From the IMG/VR virus record IMGVR_UViG_3300030106_001081, positions 1 to 62,280 of that record: a stretch of 62,280 nt of DNA. One strand, written 5' to 3'. The position numbers and the translations under genes were made by a program. The notes under the pieces were generated by a model, which saw nothing but the letters and a program-made list of their open reading frames with translations, did not search any database and was not told where the DNA came from. This document shows positions 1-6,787 of this stretch, one piece after another (positions within the stretch are counted from its first letter, which is position 1; each line of letters begins with the position of its first letter). Source of the DNA: a virus.

Positions 1-2
1 AT

Positions 3-188
3 AGAAAAGAGGTTCACCTAATCCAAGCCGTAGATGACGCATACGAAAATCCTTTTACTTTATTTTCAGAAGACGACAGTTGGGGTGGACAATCAGTGGA
101 CATGCCCATGAGTATCGAAGACATCAAGAGTTTACATAAGGTTCTTGGTGACACGTTAACACAAATCAAGAAGGGAGAAACCAAATGA
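3..188 (+). CDS. C-terminal part of a small protein that probably begins at the right end of the window
   Basis: The frame is open from base 3 to a TGA at 186-188 with no convincing internal start. It encodes about 61 acidic residues, including a Phe-Ser-Glu-Asp-Asp-Ser-Trp stretch and a C-terminus ending in Gly-Glu-Thr-Lys. The stop overlaps the ATG of the next gene (ATGA), which is normal coupling here. The start of this protein is most simply the ATG at 62243, which runs off the right edge; joining needs one base fewer at the junction. No family is recognised. It could instead be an independent gene truncated by the window edge. Confidence 0.55.
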   Translation, partial: RKEVHLIQAVDDAYENPFTLFSEDDSWGGQSVDMPMSIEDIKSLHKVLGDTLTQIKKGETK

Positions 189-1066
189 ACGAACAACTAC
201 TAACCACAACATCAATAACTGCACCAAGCCTTGCATCAAGCTCCATGCTTGTAGTCTTCTCAGTAAAGTTTTGGACAGGACGCAGTATGGACAGGCAAGC
301 AGGTGCAGAGATAGCAGCCATAAACAAAGCCCACCCCGACATGGCGAATGTTCACAAGAACTTATTACCAACATGCAAGGAACTTGTAGAACTTCAACAT
401 TTTGCAAGGAACGCTCGCAACAGAATACACTACCACCTGACCCTACCTTGGACGGACGCAGGGTTACGTGTTATCCCAACAACCTTATATTTTGAATACC
501 ATAAACAGATGACCGAGGCGAGCATGATCTATGACAAACTCGTTGAGAAGTTTTTCGATGTGTACGAGTGGTCTGTCATACAAGCAGAGACAGAGTATGA
601 GGCACTCGGTAAGTTATTCAAGAAAGAAGAGTATCCTTCTGTTGACACGTTACGAGGTAAGTTTAGTTGGACGCATACATACTTGCCTATGCCTGACGCA
701 GGAGATTTTCGTGTCGATATTGGTAACGAGCAAGCAGACGCAATAAGGGAACAATGCGCAGAATACTATAGCACCATGTTCCATCAAGCAATCCAAGAGA
801 TAGCCGAACCGCTAAAGAATATGTCGGAACGGTTAGACTACAGTAATGGCGAAGATAAGAAAGTGTTTCGTGACACGTTAGTATCCAATGTCGTTACTGC
901 CATCGATCTTCTCGGTGTAACAACTGACCCTAAGTTTGTTAAGATCAAGCAAGAGTTAGACCATGCGTTTGTGGGTGTTACCCCTGACGCATTACGAGAA
1001 GACCCAATTCTACGGAAGACCACAAAGCAAGCCGTAGACAATGCAATCGCATCACTAGACTTCTAA
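185..1066 (+). CDS. DUF3150-like protein, first gene of a MoxR/VWA trio
   Basis: A 293-residue soluble protein. The N-terminal part has a Ser-rich stretch followed by a Phe-Trp-Thr-Gly-Arg segment that resembles DUF3150 proteins, which in phages and bacteria lie beside MoxR-type ATPases and VWA proteins. The next genes are exactly such an ATPase and a VWA protein. The remainder looks helical, with many Glu, Lys and aromatic residues and no membrane segment. The start has a good ribosome site (GGGAG, 8 nt upstream) and overlaps the previous stop. I infer a subunit or adaptor of the neighbouring AAA+ complex; its biochemical role is unknown. The family assignment is by pattern and needs a profile search. 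Confidence 0.7.
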   Translation: MNEQLLTTTSITAPSLASSSMLVVFSVKFWTGRSMDRQAGAEIAAINKAHPDMANVHKNLLPTCKELVELQHFARNARNRIHYHLTLPWTDAGLRVIPTTLYFEYHKQMTEASMIYDKLVEKFFDVYEWSVIQAETEYEALGKLFKKEEYPSVDTLRGKFSWTHTYLPMPDAGDFRVDIGNEQADAIREQCAEYYSTMFHQAIQEIAEPLKNMSERLDYSNGEDKKVFRDTLVSNVVTAIDLLGVTTDPKFVKIKQELDHAFVGVTPDALREDPILRKTTKQAVDNAIASLDF

Positions 1067-1073
1067 TGAAACC

Positions 1074-1091
1074 GATAAGTAAATACTTATC
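1074..1091. repeat. 18-bp palindrome, copy 1 (one mismatch)
   Basis: GATAAGTAAATACTTATC, one base off the perfect palindrome at its centre. It lies 8 nt after the stop of the DUF3150-like gene and before the ribosome site of the ATPase gene, preceded by ACC and followed by AAAA like most other copies. Confidence 0.9.
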
Positions 1092-1112
1092 AAAACCGAA
1101 AGGAAAATTAAA

Positions 1113-2207
1113 ATGAGTAATTCAGCAATACAAATGTACGCACTATCACTTGACCAAGTGACCAACGCAATCAAGCAAGGTGGTAACAAGAGAACCATAC
1201 TTGTGCAAGGTGACATGGGTACAGGTAAATCCTCAATCCTTAAGAGGTTAGCAGAAGAACTACCAACACACACCCCCTGTTACTTTGATTGTACTACAAA
1301 AGACCTCGGTGATATTATGATCCCAAAGATGGCAGACGAAGATGGTAAGAACTATGTGACCTACGCAACCAACGAAGAACTTGGTGTTCATCTCAACAAG
1401 CCGATTATACTAATGTTTGATGAATGGTTGAAGAGTAATCGTTCTGTTATGAACGCAACCTTGTGTCCTATACTAGAGCGTAAGATTGCTAGTTATACGT
1501 TGCACCCTGACAGTATTGTGTTCTGTACGTCAAACAAAGGTAGCGAAGGTGTCGGTGATGTACTGCCACCCCACGCACGTAATCGTGTTACTGTGATAGA
1601 GACACGCAAGCCAAGTCAAGAAGAGTGGATAGATTGGGGTGTCAACAACAAGGTCGATGCTACAATACTTGGTTGGGCAAAAGACAACCCACAGTTATTT
1701 CATTCCTTTGAAGATGTGAAGAACCCCGAAGACAACCCATACATCTATCACCCGAACCAACAGCGTAATGCGTTTGTGACCCCACGATCCTTGGAAGGTG
1801 CAAGCGACTGGGTGAAACTGCGGGGTACTATGGATGATACTACCTTAACAGGTTTACTCATGGGTACTATAGGTGAACGCGGAGCTATGGACTTGATGGC
1901 ATTTGTAAAACTTGCAGACCAGATGCCCAAGCGTGATGATATTATCAATGACCCGAAGAACGCCAAGATACCGACAAGTGCAAGTGCAGTTGTCATGGTT
2001 GTGTTCCGATCACTCGCATCCATGAGCAAAGACTACATCAATCCGTTCATGGAATATTTGGTGCGACTAGACCAAGAGGCACAGGGTATGTTCGCCAACG
2101 GGGTGCGCAACCCGAAGTATCATGCACAGCAACTTGTTATGACAAACAAGAAGTTTACCGACTGGGCCATGAACAACAACTACATGTTCTCAGCAGATAA
2201 GAAGTGA
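1113..2207 (+). CDS. MoxR-like AAA+ ATPase
   Basis: A 364-residue ATPase. Walker A is GDMGTGKS at 33-40, Walker B is the hydrophobic run ending in Asp103-Glu104, a sensor-1-like Thr-Ser-Asn follows at 139-141, and candidate arginine fingers are at Arg156/Arg158. MoxR ATPases form hexameric rings and work with VWA-domain partners to remodel proteins or insert metals or cofactors; known pairs are RavA-ViaA, CbbQ-CbbO and NorQ-NorD. The partner here is very likely the VWA protein at 2590-3825. The ATG lies just after palindrome copy 1 with an AAAGGA ribosome site. Target and substrate are unknown. Confidence in the ATPase class is high. Confidence 0.88.
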   Translation: MSNSAIQMYALSLDQVTNAIKQGGNKRTILVQGDMGTGKSSILKRLAEELPTHTPCYFDCTTKDLGDIMIPKMADEDGKNYVTYATNEELGVHLNKPIILMFDEWLKSNRSVMNATLCPILERKIASYTLHPDSIVFCTSNKGSEGVGDVLPPHARNRVTVIETRKPSQEEWIDWGVNNKVDATILGWAKDNPQLFHSFEDVKNPEDNPYIYHPNQQRNAFVTPRSLEGASDWVKLRGTMDDTTLTGLLMGTIGERGAMDLMAFVKLADQMPKRDDIINDPKNAKIPTSASAVVMVVFRSLASMSKDYINPFMEYLVRLDQEAQGMFANGVRNPKYHAQQLVMTNKKFTDWAMNNNYMFSADKK

Positions 2208-2215
2208 GGTGAGTG

Positions 2216-2329
2216 ATGATAAGTAGTGATAAACATGAAAAGATCATGGAGTGGATCAAGAACATATTGGCAGGGTTAATCACCCTTGCCATTGTGGTGT
2301 TAATAATAATTTTCTTTTGTGCGATGTAA
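2216..2329 (+). CDS. small single-pass membrane protein
   Basis: A 37-residue ORF. A polar, charged N-terminus of about 15 residues is followed by one long hydrophobic helix from about residue 18 to the end, rich in Leu, Ile, Val and Phe. A GAGGTGAG ribosome site lies just upstream, and the gene fits snugly between the ATPase and the next small gene, whose ribosome site directly follows its stop. No family is recognised. It could anchor the MoxR/VWA system or act as a small membrane effector; both ideas are inference. Confidence 0.6.
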   Translation: MISSDKHEKIMEWIKNILAGLITLAIVVLIIIFFCAM

Positions 2330-2339
2330 GGAGGATAAC

Positions 2340-2597
2340 ATGCGAGGACTAGCATACAGAAGAGCTATGGCACATAGAGCCAGAGTGAAAGCGAGAAAGT
2401 CAAAGATGGTAAATTCGATAAGTAATTACTTATCAAAGTCAGACAGGGAAAGGATGGTTAATAAACTAGCCGATAACTTAGCTCAATGTTCTTGCTTTCT
2501 ATGTAAGGGTGAGAAAAAGTTAAACATCCCAACCAAGCAAGAACTTATCGCAATAGACGTAACCAAACTTAATAGAGGAGAACTACATAATGCTTAG
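2340..2597 (+). CDS. small basic protein with a Cys-x-Cys-x2-Cys cluster
   Basis: An 85-residue protein starting at the ATG preceded by AAGGAGG; the upstream GTG at 2319 lacks a ribosome site. The N-terminus is very basic (Arg-Gly-Leu-Ala-Tyr-Arg-Arg type). The second half has Cys-Ser-Cys-Phe-Leu-Cys followed by Lys-Gly. This architecture matches a widespread short phage/bacterial family of unknown function with a basic head and a Cys-rich metal-binding-like patch. Palindrome copy 2 lies inside the gene and is read in frame as Ile-Ser-Asn-Tyr-Leu-Ser between the two parts. It overlaps the start of the VWA gene by 8 nt. Confidence 0.72.
   Translation: MRGLAYRRAMAHRARVKARKSKMVNSISNYLSKSDRERMVNKLADNLAQCSCFLCKGEKKLNIPTKQELIAIDVTKLNRGELHNA
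2417..2434. repeat. 18-bp palindrome, copy 2 (inside a coding sequence)
   Basis: Perfect GATAAGTAATTACTTATC within the 85-residue basic protein gene, translated in frame as part of Ile-Ser-Asn-Tyr-Leu-Ser-Lys. The left flank differs from the usual AACC. Confidence 0.95.
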
Positions 2598-3825
2598 CAT
2601 AGGTAAACAACTTACGGCAGAACAACGGTTGAACAAAGCAACCGTAGATATTATGGCGAACCCAAAGTATGTGGCGTTGGCAGGTATCTTGATGATTGGT
2701 GATAGGGGTGTCAAAGATGACATCCCGACTGCTTGCACGAATGGTCGAGACGAGTGGTATGGTCGAGCGTTTGTCGATAAGCTCAACGATGCAGAACTAC
2801 GGTTTCTTGTATTGCATGAGAGCTACCACAAGTTATACCGACATCTTATCACATGGAAACATTTACACGATGACGATGCGGAACTCGCAAACATATCGTG
2901 TGACTATGTTATCAATGTCAAACTTGTGGATGACAACAAGGATGGTTTTGCTACCATGACAGGAGAACTATCTAAGGGTTGCTTTGACGAGAAGTACCGT
3001 AATTGGGATAGTGCGCAAGTGTTCCATGACCTCAAGAAGAAAGGTCGAAGTGGTGGACAAGGCAACCCCAACGGTCCTGGTAATGGTAATGGTACAGGTG
3101 GTAACACGTCAGGTGGTGTTCCCTTTGACGAGCATGATTGGGAGGGGGCAAAGGAAATGACCCCCGAAGAGAAACGTGAACTTGCCAAAGATATTGACGA
3201 GAACATACGTCAAGGTGCAACTATGGCAGGGAAGATAGGTAGTGGTGGAGATCGTGACCTTGACGAACTGCTTGAACCTCAAGTGAATTGGCGAGAGAAA
3301 TTGCGTGACTTCATTACCGAAACATGTGCAGGGAAAGACTACTCTACATGGAACAGACCTAACCGAAGATATATTGGTATGGACATCTACATGCCGAGCG
3401 GTGTGTCAGAGAAGGTCGAAGAACTAGTATTAGCTATCGACACATCTGGTTCTATTGGACAGCAAGAACTCTCAGTGTTCCTCAGTGAAGTCGGTTCGAT
3501 ATGTGACACAGTAACACCTTCATGTGTGAGGATACTCTACTGGGACACCAAGGTGTGTCGTGAGGAAAAGTACGAGATGCACGAACTTGATAATATTACC
3601 AAGTCAACAAAACCAAGTGGAGGTGGTGGTACTATGATCGAGTGTGTTCCAGAGTACATGGCGATATATGGTATCAAGCCACAGGCTACTATCATATTGA
3701 CCGATGGTTACTTGGGTGGCTCATGGGGTTCTTGGGTATGCCCTACACTATGGTGCATCTTGGACAACAAGAGTGCCAAACCAAATGTCGGCAAGACGGT
3801 ACACGTCAAGTCGAGAGATATGTAA
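2590..3825 (+). CDS. putative metallopeptidase fused to a VWA-like domain (DUF2201 type)
   Basis: A 411-residue two-domain protein. The N-terminal part has a zincin motif His-Glu-Ser-Tyr-His at 76-80, with a downstream Asn/Asp-rich helix (about 98-110) likely to complete the metal site. A Gly/Asn-rich linker covers about 152-176. The C-terminal half is VWA-like, with a MIDAS motif Asp-Thr-Ser-Gly-Ser at 284-288 and further Gly-rich and Thr-Asp-Gly segments. This matches the DUF2201 arrangement of a putative metallopeptidase plus VWA-like domain. Proteins of this kind accompany MoxR ATPases, and such a gene lies upstream. The Gly-rich linker suggests two mobile halves. Whether it cleaves a target or handles metals is unknown. 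Confidence 0.85.
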   Translation: MLSIGKQLTAEQRLNKATVDIMANPKYVALAGILMIGDRGVKDDIPTACTNGRDEWYGRAFVDKLNDAELRFLVLHESYHKLYRHLITWKHLHDDDAELANISCDYVINVKLVDDNKDGFATMTGELSKGCFDEKYRNWDSAQVFHDLKKKGRSGGQGNPNGPGNGNGTGGNTSGGVPFDEHDWEGAKEMTPEEKRELAKDIDENIRQGATMAGKIGSGGDRDLDELLEPQVNWREKLRDFITETCAGKDYSTWNRPNRRYIGMDIYMPSGVSEKVEELVLAIDTSGSIGQQELSVFLSEVGSICDTVTPSCVRILYWDTKVCREEKYEMHELDNITKSTKPSGGGGTMIECVPEYMAIYGIKPQATIILTDGYLGGSWGSWVCPTLWCILDNKSAKPNVGKTVHVKSRDM

Positions 3826-3828
3826 ACC

Positions 3829-3846
3829 GATAAGTAATTACTTATC
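3829..3846. repeat. 18-bp palindrome, copy 3
   Basis: Perfect GATAAGTAATTACTTATC with AACC before and AAAA after. It lies 3 nt after the VWA gene stop and just upstream of the AAGGAG ribosome site of the next gene. Confidence 0.95.
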
Positions 3847-3865
3847 AAAATTAAGGAGAGAGAGT

Positions 3866-4954
3866 ATGAACTATAGATATAAAAATTATGTAATCGAAGA
3901 CTTTGCAGAGATGACAGAGAGGTACAACACAACCAAACCTGTTATCAGCAAGAACCACACAAGGGAAGATAACATCAAACCTGTGGGTAGACGGTCACGC
4001 AAGTGGGAACATATGATAAAAGTGTCGGCACGTAAGTACATGATCTATGATGGCTATTGTGAGGGCGACCCGAAATTCAGAGCTTGGTGGAACAGACAGG
4101 GCGAAAATCAGATAACAGAGAAAGAAACTCTAGCCCTTGCACCGATCATGTGGACGCTATCACCGCAGGGTGACATTGAGACTATACGAATACGCAATGG
4201 GTCAGGTGACTACGCACACTGCGCTCGGTATACTTTTCTTGAGAACACGTTACCACTTGGGCTACGGTTTATTGTTCACAATGGTAAGCAGTATATCGAA
4301 ATGGGTAGAGACAAACAAATGTACCTCTTACCCAAGAGCCGATACGCTCCAGTGCGATACGTAAACATGCGAGCATACAAACGGAAAAGTGAGTCTTATT
4401 CTGACAAAGACGACAAGAAGTATCTAACCTTTGCTCGCAAAGTTGGTGGTGACAGATACAGTTGGGAAGTCATTGGTGATACGTGGGATGTACGTGGCGC
4501 ACGTAAACAGGTTAACAAGAAAGCCAAAGCAGAGATCAAACCCTATGCAGATGCGTTCTATGAGTGGGTCACTACAATGTATAGGCTCATACCGTTCACA
4601 GATCACGAATATGCTAGTAAGCAACATCGAGAGTTAAGTGAGTGGGCATTCGAGCAAGGTTTGATAAAAAACACATGGGAACTTAACTCGTATGGGGATA
4701 GTGAGAAATGGCGACATATTGCCGATGAAGTATTCCGTGACGATCAACACCCTATGAGATTGCACCTTGCCGTTAACTTCTTATCACAAAGCAATCTTAA
4801 CGCTTATCGTTATGACCGTGACAATGTAATCAACGAGCCAACGACTAAGGAAGATGTAAGCAGACTACGTTCACAGTGGAACAGATACGTCAACAACAAA
4901 CTTGGGCTTGTTAAAAAGATTGCGCCAGAAAAAATTGTGAAAGGAGAAAAGTAA
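3866..4954 (+). CDS. conserved-looking protein of unknown function
   Basis: A 362-residue protein rich in Tyr, Trp, Lys and Arg. The start is the ATG preceded by AAGGAG; a longer frame from 3704 would read through palindrome copy 3 and overlap the VWA gene and has no ribosome site. No signal peptide, membrane segment or catalytic motif is evident. It lies directly behind the MoxR/VWA genes and is coupled by a TAATG overlap to the next gene, so it may belong to the same functional block. No family is recognised. Confidence 0.75.
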   Translation: MNYRYKNYVIEDFAEMTERYNTTKPVISKNHTREDNIKPVGRRSRKWEHMIKVSARKYMIYDGYCEGDPKFRAWWNRQGENQITEKETLALAPIMWTLSPQGDIETIRIRNGSGDYAHCARYTFLENTLPLGLRFIVHNGKQYIEMGRDKQMYLLPKSRYAPVRYVNMRAYKRKSESYSDKDDKKYLTFARKVGGDRYSWEVIGDTWDVRGARKQVNKKAKAEIKPYADAFYEWVTTMYRLIPFTDHEYASKQHRELSEWAFEQGLIKNTWELNSYGDSEKWRHIADEVFRDDQHPMRLHLAVNFLSQSNLNAYRYDRDNVINEPTTKEDVSRLRSQWNRYVNNKLGLVKKIAPEKIVKGEK

Positions 4955-5802
4955 TGAGTATATTTAGAAGAGTCAGCCAGTTAACACCTTACGAAGATTG
5001 TAATTCTGGGGGAACTTACGAGTTTGCCTGTGCGATACAAAAGGCCATACGTGGCGTTAAGTTTGGTAAGATTGGTAATGATAGTAACAGGGTACATGTC
5101 TACACCGAAGGGCAACCGTTCACTATGGGTTATATTGGTTACGGCGATTGGCGAGAGAGTGGGTATGAGAATATAGATTATTACAATGTTGTCAGTCCGA
5201 ATATAACCAACGAGAAGTATTCTTATGGTGATGCGAGGTTTAGGAAGATGTCCACCAAACTTAACGTTGCCCTCAAGACTGCCAAGCGTTACTTCCGTAA
5301 TCTCACGCCCGAACAGATGGCACAGAATGAGGCCGAGGGTATACGAGATAGTTACAATAGTATTAGGTATAAACTTAGAGAGGATAAAGAAAAAAAGCAC
5401 AGTAACATATTAGGAGGCGATGCAGTGATCTCGGAGTTTCGTCACATGTTACAACAGGGCTACGAGTTTGTTGACAAGAACTTTGGTGCGGAGGTTCAGG
5501 CATACATAACGTCAATAGATGAACATGCCGAGGCCAAAGCGAAAGGATTGAATGTTGCCTTTGTGCGTGTGTTTGAGAAGTTGGGTGAACAGACATTTCA
5601 AGTTGTTAAGATGCACGGACTTCACAATATGAGTAGACCTTCAAGTGCGTATGTAGATGATGATGCCGTTGAGTATACAGACAAGACGCTACCTGAAGAG
5701 TTAAGGGGTAAGTTATCAATCCTTAACATGTTAGAGAAAGATGGGTATGTCGAAGATGTGGGTTTCAATTCGGGAGACGGACTATTTTATGTCACTCTCT
5801 GA
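4954..5802 (+). CDS. protein of unknown function
   Basis: A 282-residue soluble protein. The N-terminal third is rich in Gly and Tyr, the middle (about 100-150) is Lys/Arg/Glu-rich and probably helical, and the C-terminal part is acidic. Its ATG overlaps the upstream TAA and is preceded by AAGGAG, so translation is coupled to the 362-residue gene. No recognisable domain. The last 14 nt overlap the next gene. A role with the MoxR/VWA neighbours is inferred only from position. Confidence 0.72.
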   Translation: MSIFRRVSQLTPYEDCNSGGTYEFACAIQKAIRGVKFGKIGNDSNRVHVYTEGQPFTMGYIGYGDWRESGYENIDYYNVVSPNITNEKYSYGDARFRKMSTKLNVALKTAKRYFRNLTPEQMAQNEAEGIRDSYNSIRYKLREDKEKKHSNILGGDAVISEFRHMLQQGYEFVDKNFGAEVQAYITSIDEHAEAKAKGLNVAFVRVFEKLGEQTFQVVKMHGLHNMSRPSSAYVDDDAVEYTDKTLPEELRGKLSILNMLEKDGYVEDVGFNSGDGLFYVTL

Positions 5803-6028
5803 CACGTTATACAGCGTTACTGTATCAAAACACACAAAAAAGGTTCATGTGACATGTATTGGTATGGAATGTGTTGACAACGAATTAAAAGACGTGTATA
5901 ACTCTGTAGATGATTTGCCGACATGGGTAAAAGATAAGATAGCATTACTCATGTTGGTGGACAAAGGACAAGGTATTGGCTACAGAGTTGGAGATGAAAA
6001 ATTTTACATCTATAAAACCGATAAGTAA
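5789..6028 (+). CDS. small protein of unknown function ending inside a palindrome
   Basis: A 79-residue protein. The chosen ATG has GGGAGA about 9 nt upstream; a longer frame from 5741 lies inside the previous gene. It is Val/Lys/Asp-rich with no recognisable motif. Its last codons and stop (Thr-Asp-Lys-stop) are encoded by the left half of palindrome copy 4, the same ending as the gene at 59601-60419. That shared ending suggests the repeat replaced or capped the original C-terminus. Confidence 0.65.
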   Translation: MSLSDTLYSVTVSKHTKKVHVTCIGMECVDNELKDVYNSVDDLPTWVKDKIALLMLVDKGQGIGYRVGDEKFYIYKTDK

Positions 6029-6037
6029 TTACTTATC
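6020..6037. repeat. 18-bp palindrome, copy 4 (supplies a stop codon)
   Basis: Perfect GATAAGTAATTACTTATC flanked by AACC and AAAA. The left half encodes Asp-Lys-stop of the upstream gene. An ATG begins 4 nt after the right edge, as at copy 6. Confidence 0.95.
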
Positions 6038-6041
6038 AAAA

Positions 6042-6287
6042 ATGGTGAGGGGTCTTCGGACTCCTCATAAACGTCGCCAGTTTTTGAAGCCAGTGCCTGA
6101 CGTAGTAGATTTAGAGATAAAGATAACAATTAGAGATCAACTAACGCATAGAACAAAAGAGGTAATGTTTGACGGTGCATTGTCCGATGAAACAATACTT
6201 ATGATATACAAGGACGTGGAGAGGGAATTAAAAAATGGTAATGAAACCAGAAGCAAAAGTAAAAAAGGTAGTGGTAAGACAGCTTAA
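6042..6287 (+). CDS. small basic protein of unknown function
   Basis: An 81-residue protein from the ATG lying 4 nt after palindrome copy 4. That ATG has no Shine-Dalgarno sequence. The frame is open further upstream, and an ATG at 5994 would add Ile-Ser-Asn-Tyr-Leu-Ser-Lys from the palindrome, so the start is uncertain. The N-terminus is Arg/Lys/Pro-rich, a short beta-like segment with Asp/Glu/Ile/Lys follows, and the tail is Lys/Ser/Gly-rich. It overlaps the VRR-NUC gene by about 50 nt. No family recognised. Confidence 0.5.
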   Translation: MVRGLRTPHKRRQFLKPVPDVVDLEIKITIRDQLTHRTKEVMFDGALSDETILMIYKDVERELKNGNETRSKSKKGSGKTA

Positions 6288-6555
6288 GCTGTTAGGAGCA
6301 TACTACTTCTATCCTGTAACAGGTGGCTACGGTATGTCAGGTGTTCCCGATATTGTCGGGTGCTACAAAGGTACTTTTTTTGGCATTGAATGTAAAGCAG
6401 GTAGCAATAAGCCTACAGCACTACAGCTTAAAAACCTAAAAGATATTGAATTAGCAGGGGGCATAGCCGTTGTTTGTAATGAGAAGAATATGAATATCGT
6501 TGAAGATTTATTGAATTGGTCGGGGGATAGACAGTTGGAGTTTGAGTTTAACTAG
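6235..6555 (+). CDS. VRR-NUC family nuclease
   Basis: A 106-residue single-domain PD-(D/E)XK nuclease of the VRR-NUC type. The signature is Gly-Val-Pro-Asp39 followed by Glu52-Cys-Lys54, then a helix with Gln (Thr-Ala-Leu-Gln). The length is typical for stand-alone phage VRR-NUC enzymes. Family members are structure-selective or nicking nucleases encoded beside phage replication genes, and the polymerase, SNF2 helicase and PrimPol genes follow downstream. It probably acts in DNA processing or recombination. Its TAG lies at the base of a T-rich stem-loop. Confidence 0.85.
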   Translation: MVMKPEAKVKKVVVRQLKLLGAYYFYPVTGGYGMSGVPDIVGCYKGTFFGIECKAGSNKPTALQLKNLKDIELAGGIAVVCNEKNMNIVEDLLNWSGDRQLEFEFN

Positions 6556-6590
6556 TGGGGGTTTTTTGTTTTATTTGTTTGACCCACTAG
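6552..6590. other. stem-loop at the end of the VRR-NUC gene
   Basis: CTAGTGGG (6552-6559) pairs with CCCACTAG (6583-6590) around a 23-nt T-rich loop. No T-tract follows the stem, so this is not a classical terminator. It may protect the 3' end of an mRNA. Confidence 0.4.
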
Positions 6591-6767
6591 GGCGTAAGCA
6601 GTGAGAGCGTCGGTTTTTAACATGTGACCATTATCCGCTGCAACAAGGGCAGACCAATCCTTTCTGTTTTTCTCGGTTCTGTGACTTTGTGATGGTAAGA
6701 CATCTAAAAATCTAGCCCCTGCAAACGTGTGTAGAAGCCACGTTGATTTCAGTGCAGGGGCGACCAT
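6552..6767 (-). CDS. doubtful antisense ORF filling the gap before the SleB gene
   Basis: A 71-residue ORF on the minus strand whose stop overlaps the VRR-NUC stop tail to tail and whose length exactly fills the gap. It reads as an ordinary protein composition but has no ribosome site before its ATG, and it would be the only minus-strand gene in the left 17 kb. It also covers a strong stem-loop at 6715-6761. I list it because nothing else explains the gap; a structured RNA is at least as likely. Confidence 0.25.
   Translation of the reverse strand: MVAPALKSTWLLHTFAGARFLDVLPSQSHRTEKNRKDWSALVAADNGHMLKTDALTAYALVGQTNKTKNPH
6715..6761. other. two-helix stem-loop, possible structured RNA
   Basis: GCCCCTGC (6715-6722) pairs with GCAGGGGC (6754-6761). 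Inside it AACGTG (6724-6729) pairs with CACGTT (6739-6744). This makes an 8-bp and a 6-bp helix separated by an asymmetric internal loop and capped by a 9-nt loop, about 25 nt upstream of the SleB gene. It is too short for a tRNA. It could be a leader RNA element or attenuator; no known class is recognised. Confidence 0.45.
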
Positions 6768-6787
6768 AAAAATAAAAGGAGAGGGAT

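Noticed and set aside
3704-3865. N-terminal extension of the 362-residue protein
   Set aside because: It overlaps the VWA gene and reads through palindrome copy 3; the ATG at 3866 has a proper AAGGAG site.
4981-5400. 139-residue minus-strand ORF
   Set aside because: Shadow of the 282-residue plus-strand gene, no ribosome site and an unlikely composition.
6711-6770. tRNA-like acceptor stem with ACCA near 6754-6767
   Set aside because: The two arms are only about 31 nt apart and no anticodon or T arm can be drawn; a simple stem-loop explains it.
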